A DNA stretch of 64,000 nucleotides from Pseudoips prasinana. Lineage: Eukaryota; Arthropoda; Insecta; Lepidoptera; Nolidae. The notes below the pieces were generated by a model, which was not told the origin of the DNA, did no database searches, and was given only the letters and a program-made list of their open reading frames with translations. The DNA is taken from positions 34,216,948 to 34,280,947 of the forward strand of contig OX621236.1 in NCBI GenBank assembly GCA_951640165.1, written 5' to 3'. The stretch's first letter is position 1. Each line of letters opens with the position of its first letter. The position numbers and the translations under genes are program-made. This document shows, piece after piece, positions 23,101 through 33,849 of the stretch.

Positions 23101-23640
23101 GACCACCTTATGCTTCAAATCCATGCGTAAATAGATAGCCACTCCACCACACCCCTTTCCAATTCTGTCATTGCGCACTAGCTTATAGCCAGGTATAGCA
23201 TACTGTTTCGAAGGAAGTGCTGGTTTAAGAAAAGTTTCAGAAACAAGAATAGCATGAATGAGGTCAGAGTCAAAAGATGACAGAAGGTCAGGGTAATGAG
23301 CGTGAATGCTTTGAGCATTTATGTGTACCACATTAAAACATTTAGATGACGAAAACGAAAGATGTGAATAGAGCTGGTCGCGCAGTTGAAGTGATTCATC
23401 ATCACTAAAGGCACTAGCATAGTGTTCAGACGTAGAGGAAGAAGAGCATGAAAGAAAATCGTCGTAATCGCTACCGGCAGACATAATAAACTAAATAATA
23501 ATAACAATACTATAAATGCGTAATAAAATAACAAATATAAAACAAAATACAACTAAACGTAATAATAACCCCTACACACTCCTTTTACTAAAAAAAATAA
23601 TTATGTTGTGCAGTTTATAATTTAAGGTTTGATTTACCTT
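20163..23640 (-). mobile_element. CR1/Jockey-superfamily LINE with an intact ORF2
   Basis: The 985-aa ORF2 is followed on the - strand by a ~360-bp 3' UTR ending TGTGTGCAATAAAGTATAAA and a TAAA-rich tail at about 20163. The 5' boundary is uncertain. No ORF1 is visible, so the copy may be 5'-truncated. Confidence 0.85.
20527..23484 (-). CDS. LINE ORF2: endonuclease / reverse transcriptase, 985 aa, uninterrupted
   Basis: Retrotransposition enzyme. Residues about 50-270 form an APE-type endonuclease: VVHINAQSI (52-60), LVSETFL (80-86), GCGGVAIYL (111-119), GDFN (189-192) and SYHDLV (265-270), where H and the second D are kept although the usual SDH reads SYH. Residues about 500-760 form the reverse transcriptase: YRPISILPILSKVLER, LDFSSAFNSVD (611-621), GVPQGGILSP (668-677) and the catalytic YADD (698-701). 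The C-terminal part (LNWLPIRRRRDCHIL, YLRERF) is typical of the CR1/Jockey superfamily. The ATG is chosen as the first in frame; an acidic, serine-rich N-terminus (1-45) precedes the endonuclease. No stop or frameshift is seen, so recent activity is possible, but an ORF1 protein would have to be supplied from elsewhere. Confidence 0.92.
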   Translation of the reverse strand: MSAGSDYDDFLSCSSSSTSEHYASAFSDDESLQLRDQLYSHLSFSSSKCFNVVHINAQSIHAHYPDLLSSFDSDLIHAILVSETFLKPALPSKQYAIPGYKLVRNDRIGKGCGGVAIYLRMDLKHKVVDKSPSDYSKFAENLFIEIAVNHSKMLLGVYYSPSCHIDYFSSFESKLENLAPQYDNIIILGDFNTCLLKDDARSRKLLSLISSVNMHILPLEATHHAPHSSPSLLDLIIVSDLSKVSSHGQLPASFSYHDLVYLSYKIRCPRRKSQFLFIRSFKNIVLDRLREDAGSIDWSPVYNCNDLDTKVATFTHLILNLYNYHAPIKKVKVKHVPAPWLSDEIKKLMSKRDKAKRRYRKVASNENWDVYKKLRNRCSRMCRDAKRRHIHNSINNLSTTKVWHFLKSLGVGNSETGSVTAVDLNALNTYFSQPPVALGATTKSSTLRYLSNLSMPDCTSFSFTAVTERDIKNSFRSISTKAVGVDGLQLQMISLILEELAPIITHLINFSLETSSFPSIWKKALILPLPKSANPSSLSQYRPISILPILSKVLERVVNQQLSRYLCSEGLLSPFQSGFRPGHSTATALVKITDDIRLAMERKSLTVMVLLDFSSAFNSVDFDILLGILSSLNISSSVIAWFDSYLRGRSQSVRHDEATSEWCNLAAGVPQGGILSPLLFSVFINAITKIISSNYHLYADDLQLYRHFKVEDFSLAVAAINSDLGNISDWAKSFGLLVNPSKSQALIIGGQYMLNTIAHICPPPVIYDDVPINYSKCAKNLGIFIDCTLSWSEHVAEVSRRVYCSFQSLKRLQKFLPFCTKIYLAQSLLLPLLDYADVCFLDANEELLNKLERLQNLCIRFIYGLRKYDHVSEFRSQLNWLPIRRRRDCHILSLLYSILHNSNAPTYLRERFEYLVPREKICRSTTSLLLRMSSHSSSRYDGSFTVQAVRLWNALPHPIRATTSLDVFKKKIKEHFLQSIKQAGS

Positions 23641-24419
23641 TTCGTATGGGCAGTGGCCGTCCAGTAGACTTCCGACGTGATTATCGTTTATCTAATGACT
23701 ACTCATACCTCAATTCCTTAGCCGTTTTGTTTCTAGCTTGTTGAAGTGGTTTGCGGTCCCTGCAAAAAATAAGAGAAAGCTCAGAAATGAAACTTCTTTG
23801 GCGGAAACATATTTATAAAATAACTACTATACGCTAGCAACAGAACGGCTAAGACGGAGATAGGCACAGTAAGTTCAACTCGCACTTGGCCGGTTTTTAT
23901 ACACTCATTGTCGAGAACATTGCAAGCTCAAGTCAGAATTAGGAGAAAAATTGTTACATTTTATGAAATCATATTTATTGCCGACAGTACCCCAAGCACT
24001 GTACCATTGACACACACTTAGTTATACATTGGGGAGAAAAATAAACATTTTTTTAAAGTGTTCCAGTGAAAAAGTGTCAAAGTTTAACGACATTATCGAC
24101 ATAAAAAGTCGAGAGCCGCCAAAGCGCGTCTATTTTTGTGTGAATGTTTTCAATTAAAATTATAGTTTCGGTTCACAGATTACAAATTTCCTGAGGAAAT
24201 ATCTGATTATCTAGTATTTTTATCTTGGAAATGATTTGTAAGTTTACGAGACCGCTGGGATATTAATAAAAAGTAGTAGATATCGTGCTCTAATATAGAA
24301 CGGTGAACCAAAGGACACGTAGAATAAAAACTATGTTTCATTTGGTTCATTGTTGAGCAAAAACAACAACTGAGACTGAGAAATATATAAGTATATATTT
24401 TTAAATGTAACGAGGTAAT
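23641..24419. other. intergenic stretch
   Basis: No gene is seen. A small fragment of the MINE-type family end (ACTCGCACTTGGCCGGTTTT) lies at about 23879-23898. Confidence 0.4.
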
Positions 24420-24550
24420 TTCTGACCGTCTCTGGGCTTTGGAGGACACGTTAAGCTGTTGGTTCCGGTAGTCGCAACACAACAGGTGGTAAGCCATGTC
24501 AGAGGCTTATTGGGCTGCTTGAACAACTCTGAAACTACCCATACGATAAA
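24420..24550 (+). mobile_element. 5S-like SINE body fragment
   Basis: Shares GACACGTTAAGCTG, GCCATGTCAGAGGC and CCCATACGATAA with the 6440-6672 copy. The head is absent. Confidence 0.55.
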
Positions 24551-24568
24551 TTAAATTAAAAAAATAAT

Positions 24569-24824
24569 AATATCCTGGGATATTATTTACACATGGCCAT
24601 CAGATCCCAAACTAAGCAGAGCTTGTACTATGGAAACCAGATAACTGATATAATACATATACTACTTTTCTTTTGTAAATACATACTTATATAGATAATT
24701 ACATCCAGACTCAGGACAAACAGACATGTTCATGCACACAAATACCTGTCCTGGGCGGGGATCGAACCCACGACCTCCGGCGTGAAAAGCAAGCTTTTGC
24801 CAACCACGCCAACAGGCCCGTCAA
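24569..24824 (-). mobile_element. tRNA-derived SINE, family 2
   Basis: Full-length copy on the - strand: head GACGGGCCTGTTGGCGTGGT at 24824 side, box B GGGTTCGATCCCC, and tail ending in a TAT/ATT microsatellite at 24569. Confidence 0.82.
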
Positions 24825-24891
24825 ATACCCATTAAAAAAAGAATTATCTAAATCGGTTGACACGGATGGAGATATTGGGTAACATAGGTAT

Positions 24892-25489
24892 AAAAAACTG
24901 GCCAAGTGCGAGTCGGACTCGCCCATGAAGGGTTCCGTAGCAGCAAGTATTTCAGTTGATTAAATGAAAGGTAAATTGCGGTTTACGATTAATGGCGTAT
25001 TAAAAAAAACTACTTACGTTCAAACCAATCTTCGTTGTTAGTTTCCATGATGATGTACATCATAGTTTTTATTAGTTTTACATTCTCTTATTTTAGAAGT
25101 TACATGGGGGGACACTCATTTTACTACTTTGGAAGTGTCTCTCGCGCAAACTATTCAGTTTAGAAAAAAAATATATTAGAAACCTCAATATCATTTTTGA
25201 ATAGATAGATATCCCACATGTGGGTCCGATGAATTTTTTTTTGAGTTTCTCTTCTATGTATGGGGCACCCCCAAAATTATTGTTCTTTTTCTATTTTCGT
25301 ATGAACATCTTAATGCGGTTCACAGAATACATCTACGTACCAAGTCTTAACAGTAACGCTCTTATAGTTCCGGAAAATAGTGGCTGTGACATACGGACGG
25401 AGAGTCAGACAGACAGACAGACGGACAGACAGACATGACGAATCTATAAGGGTTCCGTTTTTTGCCATTTGGCTACGGAACCCTAAAAA
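24892..25489 (+). mobile_element. MINE-type repeat (family A), copy 1
   Basis: Starts AACTGGCCAAGTGCGAGTCG, then GAAGGGTTCCGTAGCAGCAA, and ends TTGCCATTTGGCTACGGAAC, then CCTAAAAAG. GGGTTCCGTA and TACGGAACCC form inverted ends, and a GACA microsatellite precedes the right end. Copies are at 27846-28479, 33231-33849 (-) and 42275-42864. Confidence 0.75.
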
Positions 25490-25614
25490 GGAACTATACA
25501 GTCGACCTGACTATCCTCCTTCTTTTGAAATCGTTTAAAAAAGAATTATCAAAATTGGACACAACGGAGAACCGGCGTAACATGTTTGTTCTTAGTTTTT
25601 AAGTTTAAGTCACA

Positions 25615-25872
25615 TCCTAAGAATATTATAAATGCGAAAGTTTGTGAGTATGGGTATATGGATGTTAATTACTCTTTCACGCAAAAACTACCGAACGGAT
25701 TTTTTAATGCTTATAGTAATATAGGTTTATATGAATAATAATAACAATACAATCTCAAAATAAAATAGATTGCATTAACAAATAATTTTAAAATAAATGG
25801 TAAATGATATGAATAAGACATAGGTAGATAAATATAAAGATTAACGCGGGTGAAACCGTGGGGCACAGCTAG
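25615..25872 (+). mobile_element. non-autonomous Helitron
   Basis: Begins TCCTAAGAATATTATAAATG after an A, ends CTAG before a T, and carries the GC hairpin ACGCGGGTGAAACCGTGG just before the terminus. These are Helitron hallmarks. Confidence 0.75.
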
Positions 25873-26614
25873 TTAGTAATATAGTTTAAAGATATTATTT
25901 TCTTTAATAGTGTTTATTATATTTAGTGACAATTTTTTCAAGAATGTTTATATCGTACATGTGTAGAAATTTATCACTTTGTCTTAATCAGAATAATTTC
26001 TCTTCCTTTGTGTTAAGTTGATCATGTATCTATTATAATAATAAATAAACATTTATATTAAAAAAAGCATACAGCTGAATTGATAGCTGCCTCATTGACG
26101 TTTTTAAAGGACTTCCAAAGGAGTCCTTTAAAACACAATAACAGCACATGCACACTTTTTCCAGTGTATTTTTTACCCCGGCGCCTATCTCAGCGGTGGT
26201 ATTCCGGAATTCCGGATGCGGTCGGGCCACAAATCGCACGACTCGTTTGACGTCAGGGCCATTAATTTGGTAAACACGTCAACACTGGAGTGGCCGGTGA
26301 TGAGCTGGAACGAGATAACTTATGGCCCTAAATTAACGTTATGCAAACTACCTGTAACCATTTTCTGGGTTAAGTATGGTATGCGAAAGGAATGTTAGAG
26401 GAGTACAAAAACATTTTGACTGCTAATTGAGTGTGTTGATACCCCACGGTCTTTATTAATAATTAAGAAGCATATTTCGGTGGTTAAATATTATATGATA
26501 AGCAATAAATATTATTTCAAAAATCTACAACTACGCACTCGCCCTACTACGAATAAATGCATCTTTCTTTTCAAATATTTATAAAAACGTGTTTCGATCC
26601 GGAACGCATAAACG
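25873..26614. other. intergenic stretch
   Basis: Holds a short imperfect palindrome at 26104-26131 (TAAAGGACT ... AGTCCTTTA) and a moderately GC-rich segment at 26170-26310 open in several frames. No family is recognised. Confidence 0.35.
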
Positions 26615-27020
26615 ACGGTCATCGTAGCCTAGTTGGTAGTGCTCCTGCCTACGAAGCTGGTGGTGCTGGGTTCGAATCCCAGTAAGTGCAAATATTTGTG
26701 TGATGAGCACGAATAATTGTTTCTGAGTCATGGATGTTTTCTAATACTGAATACATACCTTAATATAGACAGAACCATTCAGACAATATGTAGTAAAATA
26801 ACTAAACATAATCTCCTTGACAATAAGTTAATACAAGCTAGCTAAATATCACTACCATTATAAAATAAACTGTATAAAATAACTGTATTACTACAAACAT
26901 GTTCTGACTATTTACAAGCGCTTTTTTAAAGTCTACGGTAAAAACCTATTTTATTTTATTTATTTTCTATGTATTTAAGTATTTATCTGTCTATATAAGT
27001 ATGTATATCGTCGCCTGGTA
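26615..27020 (+). mobile_element. tRNA-SINE family 1 interrupted by a LINE 3' tail
   Basis: The SINE head and body occupy 26615-26743 and the tail resumes at about 26963-27020. The 219-bp insert 26744-26962 is a family-C LINE tail flanked by TTTTCTA on both sides (26737-26743 and 26963-26969). Confidence 0.75.
26744..26962 (+). mobile_element. 5'-truncated LINE 3' tail, family C, with 7-bp target duplication
   Basis: Ends TTCTGACTATTTACAAGCGC, then TTTTTTAAAGTCTACGG and an AT tail, as in 40785-41065. TTTTCTA flanks it on both sides. Confidence 0.75.
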
Positions 27021-27264
27021 TTTGAGTGAGTACGGGATTGGGTGATATTAGCAACATGTGGGAGATCTAGTTTTTAAACTAAACCTGGCCTGGATTTTAT
27101 CACTTCAAACTGGAGACCCAAAATATAGTAGGTATGTAGTTTACAAATCGTCAACGGGGTACCTACCTACATAAACTTGTGCGTGTGTGTGTGCGGGCGC
27201 ATATTTTTATTTTATTTCATGGGTACAGAAACAGACTCATAACAAATTAATAATATCATTAAGA

Positions 27265-27470
27265 AGATTGGGGCAGAAAGGTTCTCGAGTGGCGACCACG
27301 AACCGGAAGACGCAGCGTGGGCAGGTCCCCTACACGGTGGACCGACGATCTTGTGCGGGTCGCGGGAAGCTGCTGGATGCGGGCAGCGTAGGACCTGCTA
27401 TTGTGGAGATCCTTGGGGGAGGCCTTTGTCCAGCCGTGGACGGCTTTCGGCTGATATGATGATGATGATG
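27265..27470 (+). mobile_element. RTE-clade LINE 3' end
   Basis: Begins with coding text corresponding to GQKGSRVATTNRKTQRGQVP, continues with the region encoding RWTDDLVRVAGSCWMRAA, then GGAGGCCTTTGTCCAGCCGT and a GATGATGATGAT tail. It complements the part missing from 14992-18290. Confidence 0.75.
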
Positions 27471-27845
27471 ATGAATATCATTAATAACAAATTAAAAATA
27501 TAATTTTCTTATAAAGTCTGAGGTCCAATTATATCTGTACACAACATTTAAAAATTACCAATACCAATATGTGGCGGTATGTGTATTTGTGTGTGTGTGT
27601 CCTATAGTACATAACATATAAATAATATTACTTTAATGGCTGTAACAGTATCATAACTTATTTAAAAGTGTTCTAACAACGAATCTGAACAACTCATTTC
27701 AAGATCCTGCAATATTTGAATGACATGTACATATCTAGTAGATATTGTAATTCTATAGCAATTTTATTGTGTAAGCTCTGTGGCAATCAATAGATTTTTT
27801 TCTTTATTGGAATATTAGTCATTTTTGTATGATACTTTTACATAC

Positions 27846-28479
27846 GGCCAAGTGCGAGTCGGACTCGTACATGAAGGGTTCCGTAGCAGCAAGTATGTCA
27901 TTTGATTAAATGAAAGCAAATTGCGGTTTATGACGGATTAAAAAAAACTACTTGTTAGATCTCGTTCAAACCAATTTTCGTTTTTAGTTTCTATGGTAAT
28001 GTACCTACATCATATATTTTTTTTAGTGTTATCATTCTCTTATTTTAGAAGTTACCCCCCCTGTAACTTCTAAAGTAAGAGAATGATAACACTAAAAAAA
28101 ACTACAAAAGACACTCATTTTACCACTTTGGAAGTGTCTCTCGCGCAAACTATTCAGTTTAGAAAAAAATGATATTAGGAACCTCAATATTATTTTTGAA
28201 GACCTATGACCTATACCTACCCACAACGCGTACATGAAAAAAAAAATTTGTGTTTCAGTTCTATGAATGGCGACCCCCCAAAATTATTGTTCTTTTTCTA
28301 TTTTTGTGTAAAAATCTTAATGCGGTTCACAGAATATATCTACTTTCTAAGTTTCAGCAGTACAGCTCTTATAGTTTCGGAAAAAAGTGGCTGTGACATA
28401 CGGACGGACAGACAGACAGACAGACATGACGAATCTATAACGGTTCCGTTTTTGCCATTTGGCTACGGAACCCTAAAAA
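27846..28479 (+). mobile_element. MINE-type repeat (family A), copy 2
   Basis: Same ends and GACA tract as copy 1. Uniquely it carries a snap-back duplication at 28022-28099 in which TATTTTAGAAGTTAC and its flank are followed by their reverse complement. Confidence 0.75.
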
Positions 28480-28497
28480 GCACATAGAGAGTAGACG

Positions 28498-28860
28498 AGA
28501 CAAATGTCATGGACATTTAATTCGACACTAACAGTCCATCACAAACGTCATAGAAGGAAAAATTGAGGCAAGAAGAAAGAGAGGCAAACCGAGACGTAGG
28601 TAAGTACAGACGCCAGCACATTCAGCTACCCCAAACTGTCAAATTTCTTTTATAGGTTTTCAACTGTATCACAAAAGCATAAGGTTCACTTTTAATTGGG
28701 AAAATTTGACAGATTGGGGTAGCTTGATGTGCTGGCATCTGTACATATTATGACCAAGTGAAGGAAGGAGCGAAAATGGAAGCTTACAAAGAAGTCAAGG
28801 GGAAGGCTTACGATAGAGAAGACTGGAAACTGCTACACCGACAAGAGCACAACACTTAAT
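28498..28860 (+). pseudogene. LINE ORF2 C-terminal fragment split by a palindromic MITE
   Basis: Reads ITNVIEGKIEARRKRGKPRR, then after the MITE DQVKEGAKMEAYKEVKGKAY and DREDWKLLHRQEHNT with a stop, the conserved C-terminus of a LINE reverse-transcriptase protein. The MITE sits at 28607-28741 between TA dinucleotides. Confidence 0.7.
28607..28741. mobile_element. palindromic MITE, family E, copy 1
   Basis: Arms CAGACGCCAGCACATTCAGC / its near reverse complement, flanked by TA. It interrupts a LINE reading frame, which shows that it is an insertion. Confidence 0.85.
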
Positions 28861-29349
28861 GAAAAGAGAGAGAGAGTAATGTTTTGGTTATACTTTTCAC
28901 ACAAAAGATTTTTGATATTCAATCAAAGAAAAAGGCATGACCGTATTTTGATAGAATTGGGAACGAAATTGGTTCTACGTTAAATAAGTATGTAGGTAAT
29001 TAAATAATGTTTTATGTGTCGCACCTTTAGAATTAAAGTAACCTAATTTAAAAAAAATCATGATATTGACTTTATATCAAAAAATTCCTTAAAACTACAA
29101 TGTTTATCGATTTAAATTAAAACACAGGCCGATTTTAGCGTAGAAAGCTACATCACCATTAATTACAAAAAAATGTAACCGTTCAAATCTTTATGTAACG
29201 ATTCCCAAAAAAGCATATTTTCAATTAGGTCACTACAATTCTAAAGGTGAGGTGTGTTCGTTATGAACTCCTTAATGGCTAGAGCAATTATGATGACATT
29301 TTCAGATGATCTTTATATTAGCCTAAACAGTGTTCAAGTTATCATCCAA

Positions 29350-29445
29350 GGTTACCCAAAGAGCAATGGAGAGGGCCATGCTCGGAGTTTCCCCGCAATG
29401 TCGAAATCCGCAGACGAGTAACCGACCCAAAGATAATCAATAAAA
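29350..29445 (+). mobile_element. RTE ORF2 fragment
   Basis: Encodes AMERAMLGVSP followed by text matching NVEIRRR in another frame, the same C-terminal block as in 14992-16864. Confidence 0.6.
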
Positions 29446-29654
29446 AGTACTTATCATTAATTCGATCACACATCAGGCTAAGAGTAACATTTAACAATTT
29501 AAAGATTAATTAAAATAAATAAATTAATATACTTATAATTTTAAAATGTGTGGATTATTACTTAACTGTACCCGGTACGAATCCAATCCACGTAAAGAAA
29601 AATCAAAAATATTCTGTTAATCATTCGGCCGTTACCAAACTTAACAGGATATTC

Positions 29655-29890
29655 TTCATCATATCAGCGGAATGACGTCCGCTGCTGGATAAAGGGCTCC
29701 CCAAAGATCTCTACAACTGCCGGGCTTGCGCTGCAGGCATTTAACGGTACGGTCGGTCTTAGATCGTCGGTCCTCTATTTAGAGGGCTTGCCCACGCTGT
29801 GTCTTCCCGTTCGTGATCGCCACTCGGAGGCTTTCCGCTCCAGCTGTCGTCGGTTCTACGACCTGCATGCCCCGCCCACTGCCACTTCAG
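29655..29890 (-). mobile_element. RTE-clade LINE 3' end, diverged
   Basis: Starts with CATCATATCAGCGG, then TCCCCAAAGATCTCTACAAC and CTTGCGCTGCAG, matching the - strand 3' end at 7440-7625. Confidence 0.65.
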
Positions 29891-30401
29891 TGGAAAAACA
29901 AATCAGTTTCACATAATTACTATTACTGAACATAAGTACTTCATTAGTTCGCAATATCTTCTGTCTTTTTCGAGGTCAAGCGAAGGAGGTAGAACATTTC
30001 TGTAAAAGAGGAATTTCTACTGCCCCGGTAACCTAGCTAAAAGAGTGGAAAGGGTTACTAAAATTTATGTGCCGTATTCTCCTATATCCTCCTGAAAAGC
30101 TAAACCCATTTTGATTTTTATTCAGTAATTATTTATTAGCCACAAGAAAATAAGACCGGTAGTTTTACGTTTTTTATATACAAAAAACGTAAACGTTTCG
30201 TCTGTTTTAAATAAAAATAAACTTTACGGTCGGATATAATTGTGGCAGTTCTAATGCATTTGGAAAGCAATGAGGAATGCGTAATTATTTATGGGAATTT
30301 TTAGTAAGTACTAAATTAGCTTAAATAAGTAGTTCTCAGAAAAGCCATGTCTGAAGAGAAAATCTTCACTTATTAGGTACTTGCATAGACAATTTTTGGA
30401 T

Positions 30402-30617
30402 AATATCCTGGGACATTATTTAAACACGGCCATCTGATCCCAAACTAAGGAGAGCTTGTACCATGGAAACCAGATTACTGATGTAGGTACTAATTTTCTT
30501 TTTTTAGATACATACACATATAGATAATTACACCCAGACAAACAGATATGTTCATGCACAACAAATATCTGTACTGGGTGGGAATCGAACCCACGATCTG
30601 CGGCGTAAAAAGCAAGC
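30402..30617 (-). mobile_element. tRNA-SINE family 2, head-truncated
   Basis: Tail CCCAAACTAAGGAGAGCTTG and box B GGAATCGAACCCAC are present. The 5' end of the SINE is replaced by an A-rich sequence at 30617. Confidence 0.7.
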
Positions 30618-31042
30618 AAAAAAAATAATATAAAAGATAAATGATATTTTACTTTGTTTTAAGTTAATTGTCATTTATAATTTCATCTTTCAGTCCATTA
30701 ACTTTCTTTTTACGTTTTACACTGTTTAATCAGTATTTTTCGTAAGTGCTAAAATTGTATTCGTAATTAATTGTTGGGACCAAGCGTTGCGTGGATGCGA
30801 CATGAATAATGGCGCTACTGATTTGAGGTAATTGTCATGCGCGCGCGCCGGTCGTTGGCCATATTTTAGGTGAAAGACGAGACATATTGTCTAGTTAGCC
30901 GATTAAAATGTATCAGACATCATTTTGGGTTAGAACACGGCATTTTTTAGATAATACGTGCCTACAACGACCTATTGTGACATACATACATTGTATCACC
31001 AGGCACTGCTGAATCTCCCCACCTCTAGCAGTTTTCTATAAT

Positions 31043-31272
31043 AATAATAATATCCTTGGACATTATTTACACATGGCCATCTGATCCCGAACTAAGCGGA
31101 GCTTGTGACTATGGAAACCAGATAACTGATATACTACTTATCTTTTGTAGGTAAATAAAAAATATATACACCCAGACTCAGGACAAACAGACTTGGTCAT
31201 GCACACAAATATCTGTCCTGGGTGGGAATGGAACCCACGACCTCCGGCGTGAAATCTGCCAGCAGGCCCGTC
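31043..31272 (-). mobile_element. tRNA-derived SINE, family 2
   Basis: Tail AACTAAGCGGAGCTTGTGAC, body ACTCAGGACAAACAGACTTG and head CAGCAGGCCCGTC. A small deletion removes part of the head. Confidence 0.72.
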
Positions 31273-32814
31273 GGCTTCTATGGCATAATGAATGTAATTT
31301 ATATACATTTAAGTAATTGATGTATATTAATATTTATTTGCACACACATCTCATTTAAACACAACATATACTCACCACACATACTCACCACCTTCACCTC
31401 ACTTATTAATTGTAAAGTATTCGGACATTATTTTTACAAAATTGTGAATAAAGGGGGGCCTGGTGATCTGAGACACAAGTCTAGACCTAGTTCGGACACC
31501 AGTTTCTCATAAAAGACAAATTGTTAGGGGTGAGGCTGACTATCAGACTGGCCAGTCCAATCATGCATCTTGGTTATTATAACACATGTAAATCCAAAAA
31601 CTTTTATCCATGACGCAGTTTTTGATGGGCATGTCTGGGCGTTTGCTGGACCCCTTACTCAATGTCAAGAATATTTTGTATTCTAGATTTAACCAAAACT
31701 GTACATACCTACCTTTATGAGCTGAAATAAATATTTTATTATTATTATTTTTATTATTATTTGTATATATATACAAAATACTAGCTTATTACTAGCATAT
31801 ATACTGATAGTTCCTAAATGAATAAACGTTTACCACATTTTGCTGCCTATTCAATGAAAACGGGCAATTATTTTTTAAAATAGGAACCTACATTCCTGAA
31901 TTCATGGCCACCACACCGGATGATGTGGTGACAAATGGTTATGTTCATGCATTATTGAGTCGCCATCCTTTCAGAATGAACACATTCGTCAGCTTAGACC
32001 ACACCGTGTCCAAATTAGTTGTATTCCTTTCCAGAAATGTCTCCGTTATGATTTATTGCCAATTTGAGAATACAGCAAGACTAAATATCCGACGAATAAG
32101 CAAATTTTTTTGTTACGTAGATGAGGAAAATTATTTGGGACTATAATGTTCAGAAATCTCCTATAAAGAGTGGTGACCCTTCATTAATATTCTTAACTAT
32201 AATATGATCGGCATTTAAATATTGAATTAAATTACGTTTCACTTTAATGTTGTTCGGTTTAATATTACTAAAAACACGACAAGATTAGTGCACATTCGTT
32301 ACGCATGCGCAAACGAGCTGGTTGTGCCCGATCCACGCCGACCGCCGACAAACTGTCACCCCCAATTATGGCTGCCATGACACCTTGGCGCGCTTGCATT
32401 TGAATTTAGAACGTTGCTTCAAAGGAATCCCAACATTTTAATATTTCGTTTTGCATTTTAAAATCAGAACGTGTATTCCTAGTAAATAATCAATTAAACA
32501 TGTCTTCTGCATTGTAAATATTTCATCGAGTTCAAAGATGTCATAAATTAATCAATTATTATGATATTAAGTTTATTAGACTAATAATTTCGAAATTGTT
32601 TCATGGTATTTACAGTTGGCTCAAGAAATGGCAAAAAGGCAAGAATAGAATATAATTATACTTACAGGACGGAAGGAATGCGTCTACTACAAATGTAATG
32701 ATAAAATAATTTTCTGATTGTACTTGTGATGGGGTGCTTAAGGTATTTACCTCACTACTACCGCAGTGTTTCGAAAAAATATTCTCTAGTAACTCGTTTA
32801 TGTTTATCTGCCAC
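31273..32814. other. intergenic stretch
   Basis: Holds an unidentified repeat-like 3' end at about 31440-31775 (GAGCTGAAATAAATATTTTA, then ATT microsatellite). A CpG-rich patch at 32290-32400 (ACGCATGCGCAAACGAGCTG) has no recognised identity. No gene is supported. Confidence 0.35.
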
Positions 32815-33010
32815 AACCATTGACTTATATGTATAACTAGACACGCTGTTTCGAATAAAAACTCTGTCCCAGTCCGGCTGTGGGCGAGGTGAGGGGCGCG
32901 GGCGCGGCGGCCAAAATTGCTCACTAAGTTGCAGCGCGGGCGCTGCAACTCAGTGAGCAAATTCTCAATATGGGATTGCGCGTCTAGTAGAATACTAGAC
33001 GCGCAACTAT
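32815..33010 (-). repeat. GC-cored interspersed repeat, copy 2, with two private hairpins
   Basis: Inverted relative of 6716-6872. It carries GTTGCAGCGCGGGCGCTGCAAC inside a longer palindrome (32917-32962; arms TTGCTCACT / AGTGAGCAA) and a second one at 32973-33004 (TTGCGCGTCTAGTAG / CTAGACGCGCAA). Neither is in copy 1. Confidence 0.65.
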
Positions 33011-33230
33011 AAATATAGCTCTGACATGGACTCAATATGTACCTACTCTGGTATAACGTGTTGACTCTGTGCAGTTACTGAATTTGCTGTCGATAGAAAA
33101 GCCTATATAAATCTACTCTCCTTATTTGAGACACCGCTCAGTTTCAGAAATGTTTTGCCTTTGTCTTTCAAAAGTTACTTTACATGTCAGCGAATGAGAG
33201 AAATTATTTCTCTTTGCTACCTCAAAACAG

Positions 33231-33849
33231 TTTTTAGGGTTCCCTAGCCAAATGGCAAAAAACGGAACCCTTATAGATTCGTCATGTCTGTCTGTCTGTC
33301 CGTATGTCACAGCCACTTTTTTCCGAAACTATAAGAGCTGTACTGTTGAAACTTGGTTAGTAGATGTATTCTGTGACCGCATTAAGATTTTCACACAAAA
33401 ATAGAAAAAGAATAATAATTTTGGGGGTTCCCCATACATAGAACTGAAACTCAAAAATACCTACCTCAAAAAGACCTATCCATAGATACCCAAACATGTG
33501 GGGTATCTATGGATAGGTCTTCAAAAATGATATTGAGGTTCCTAATATATTTTTATTCTAAACTGAATAGTTTGCGCGAAGGACACTTCCAAAGTGTAAA
33601 AATGAGTGTCACCCCCCGCCCCCCCCCTGTAACTTGTAAAATAAGAGATTGATAAAACTAAAAAAAATATATGATGTACATTACCATGTAAATTAACAAC
33701 GAATATTGGTTTGAACGAGATCTAGTAAGTAATTTTTTTAATGCGTCATAAAACGTAAACCGCAATTTACCTTTCATTTAATCAACTGAAATACTTGCTG
33801 CTGCGGAACCCTTCATGGGCGAGTCCGACTCGCACTTGGCCGGGTTTTT
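33231..33849 (-). mobile_element. MINE-type repeat (family A), copy 3
   Basis: Inverted copy. It carries a private hairpin at 33470-33521 whose arms are AAGACCTATCCATAGATACC and its reverse complement. Confidence 0.75.

Noticed and set aside
31904..32146. 80-codon frame starting MATTPDDVVTNG
   Set aside because: No homology recognised, no neighbouring exon, and not distinguishable from chance.
32610..33035. 141-codon - strand frame
   Set aside because: It runs through the GC-cored repeat and its private hairpins, so it is not a gene.
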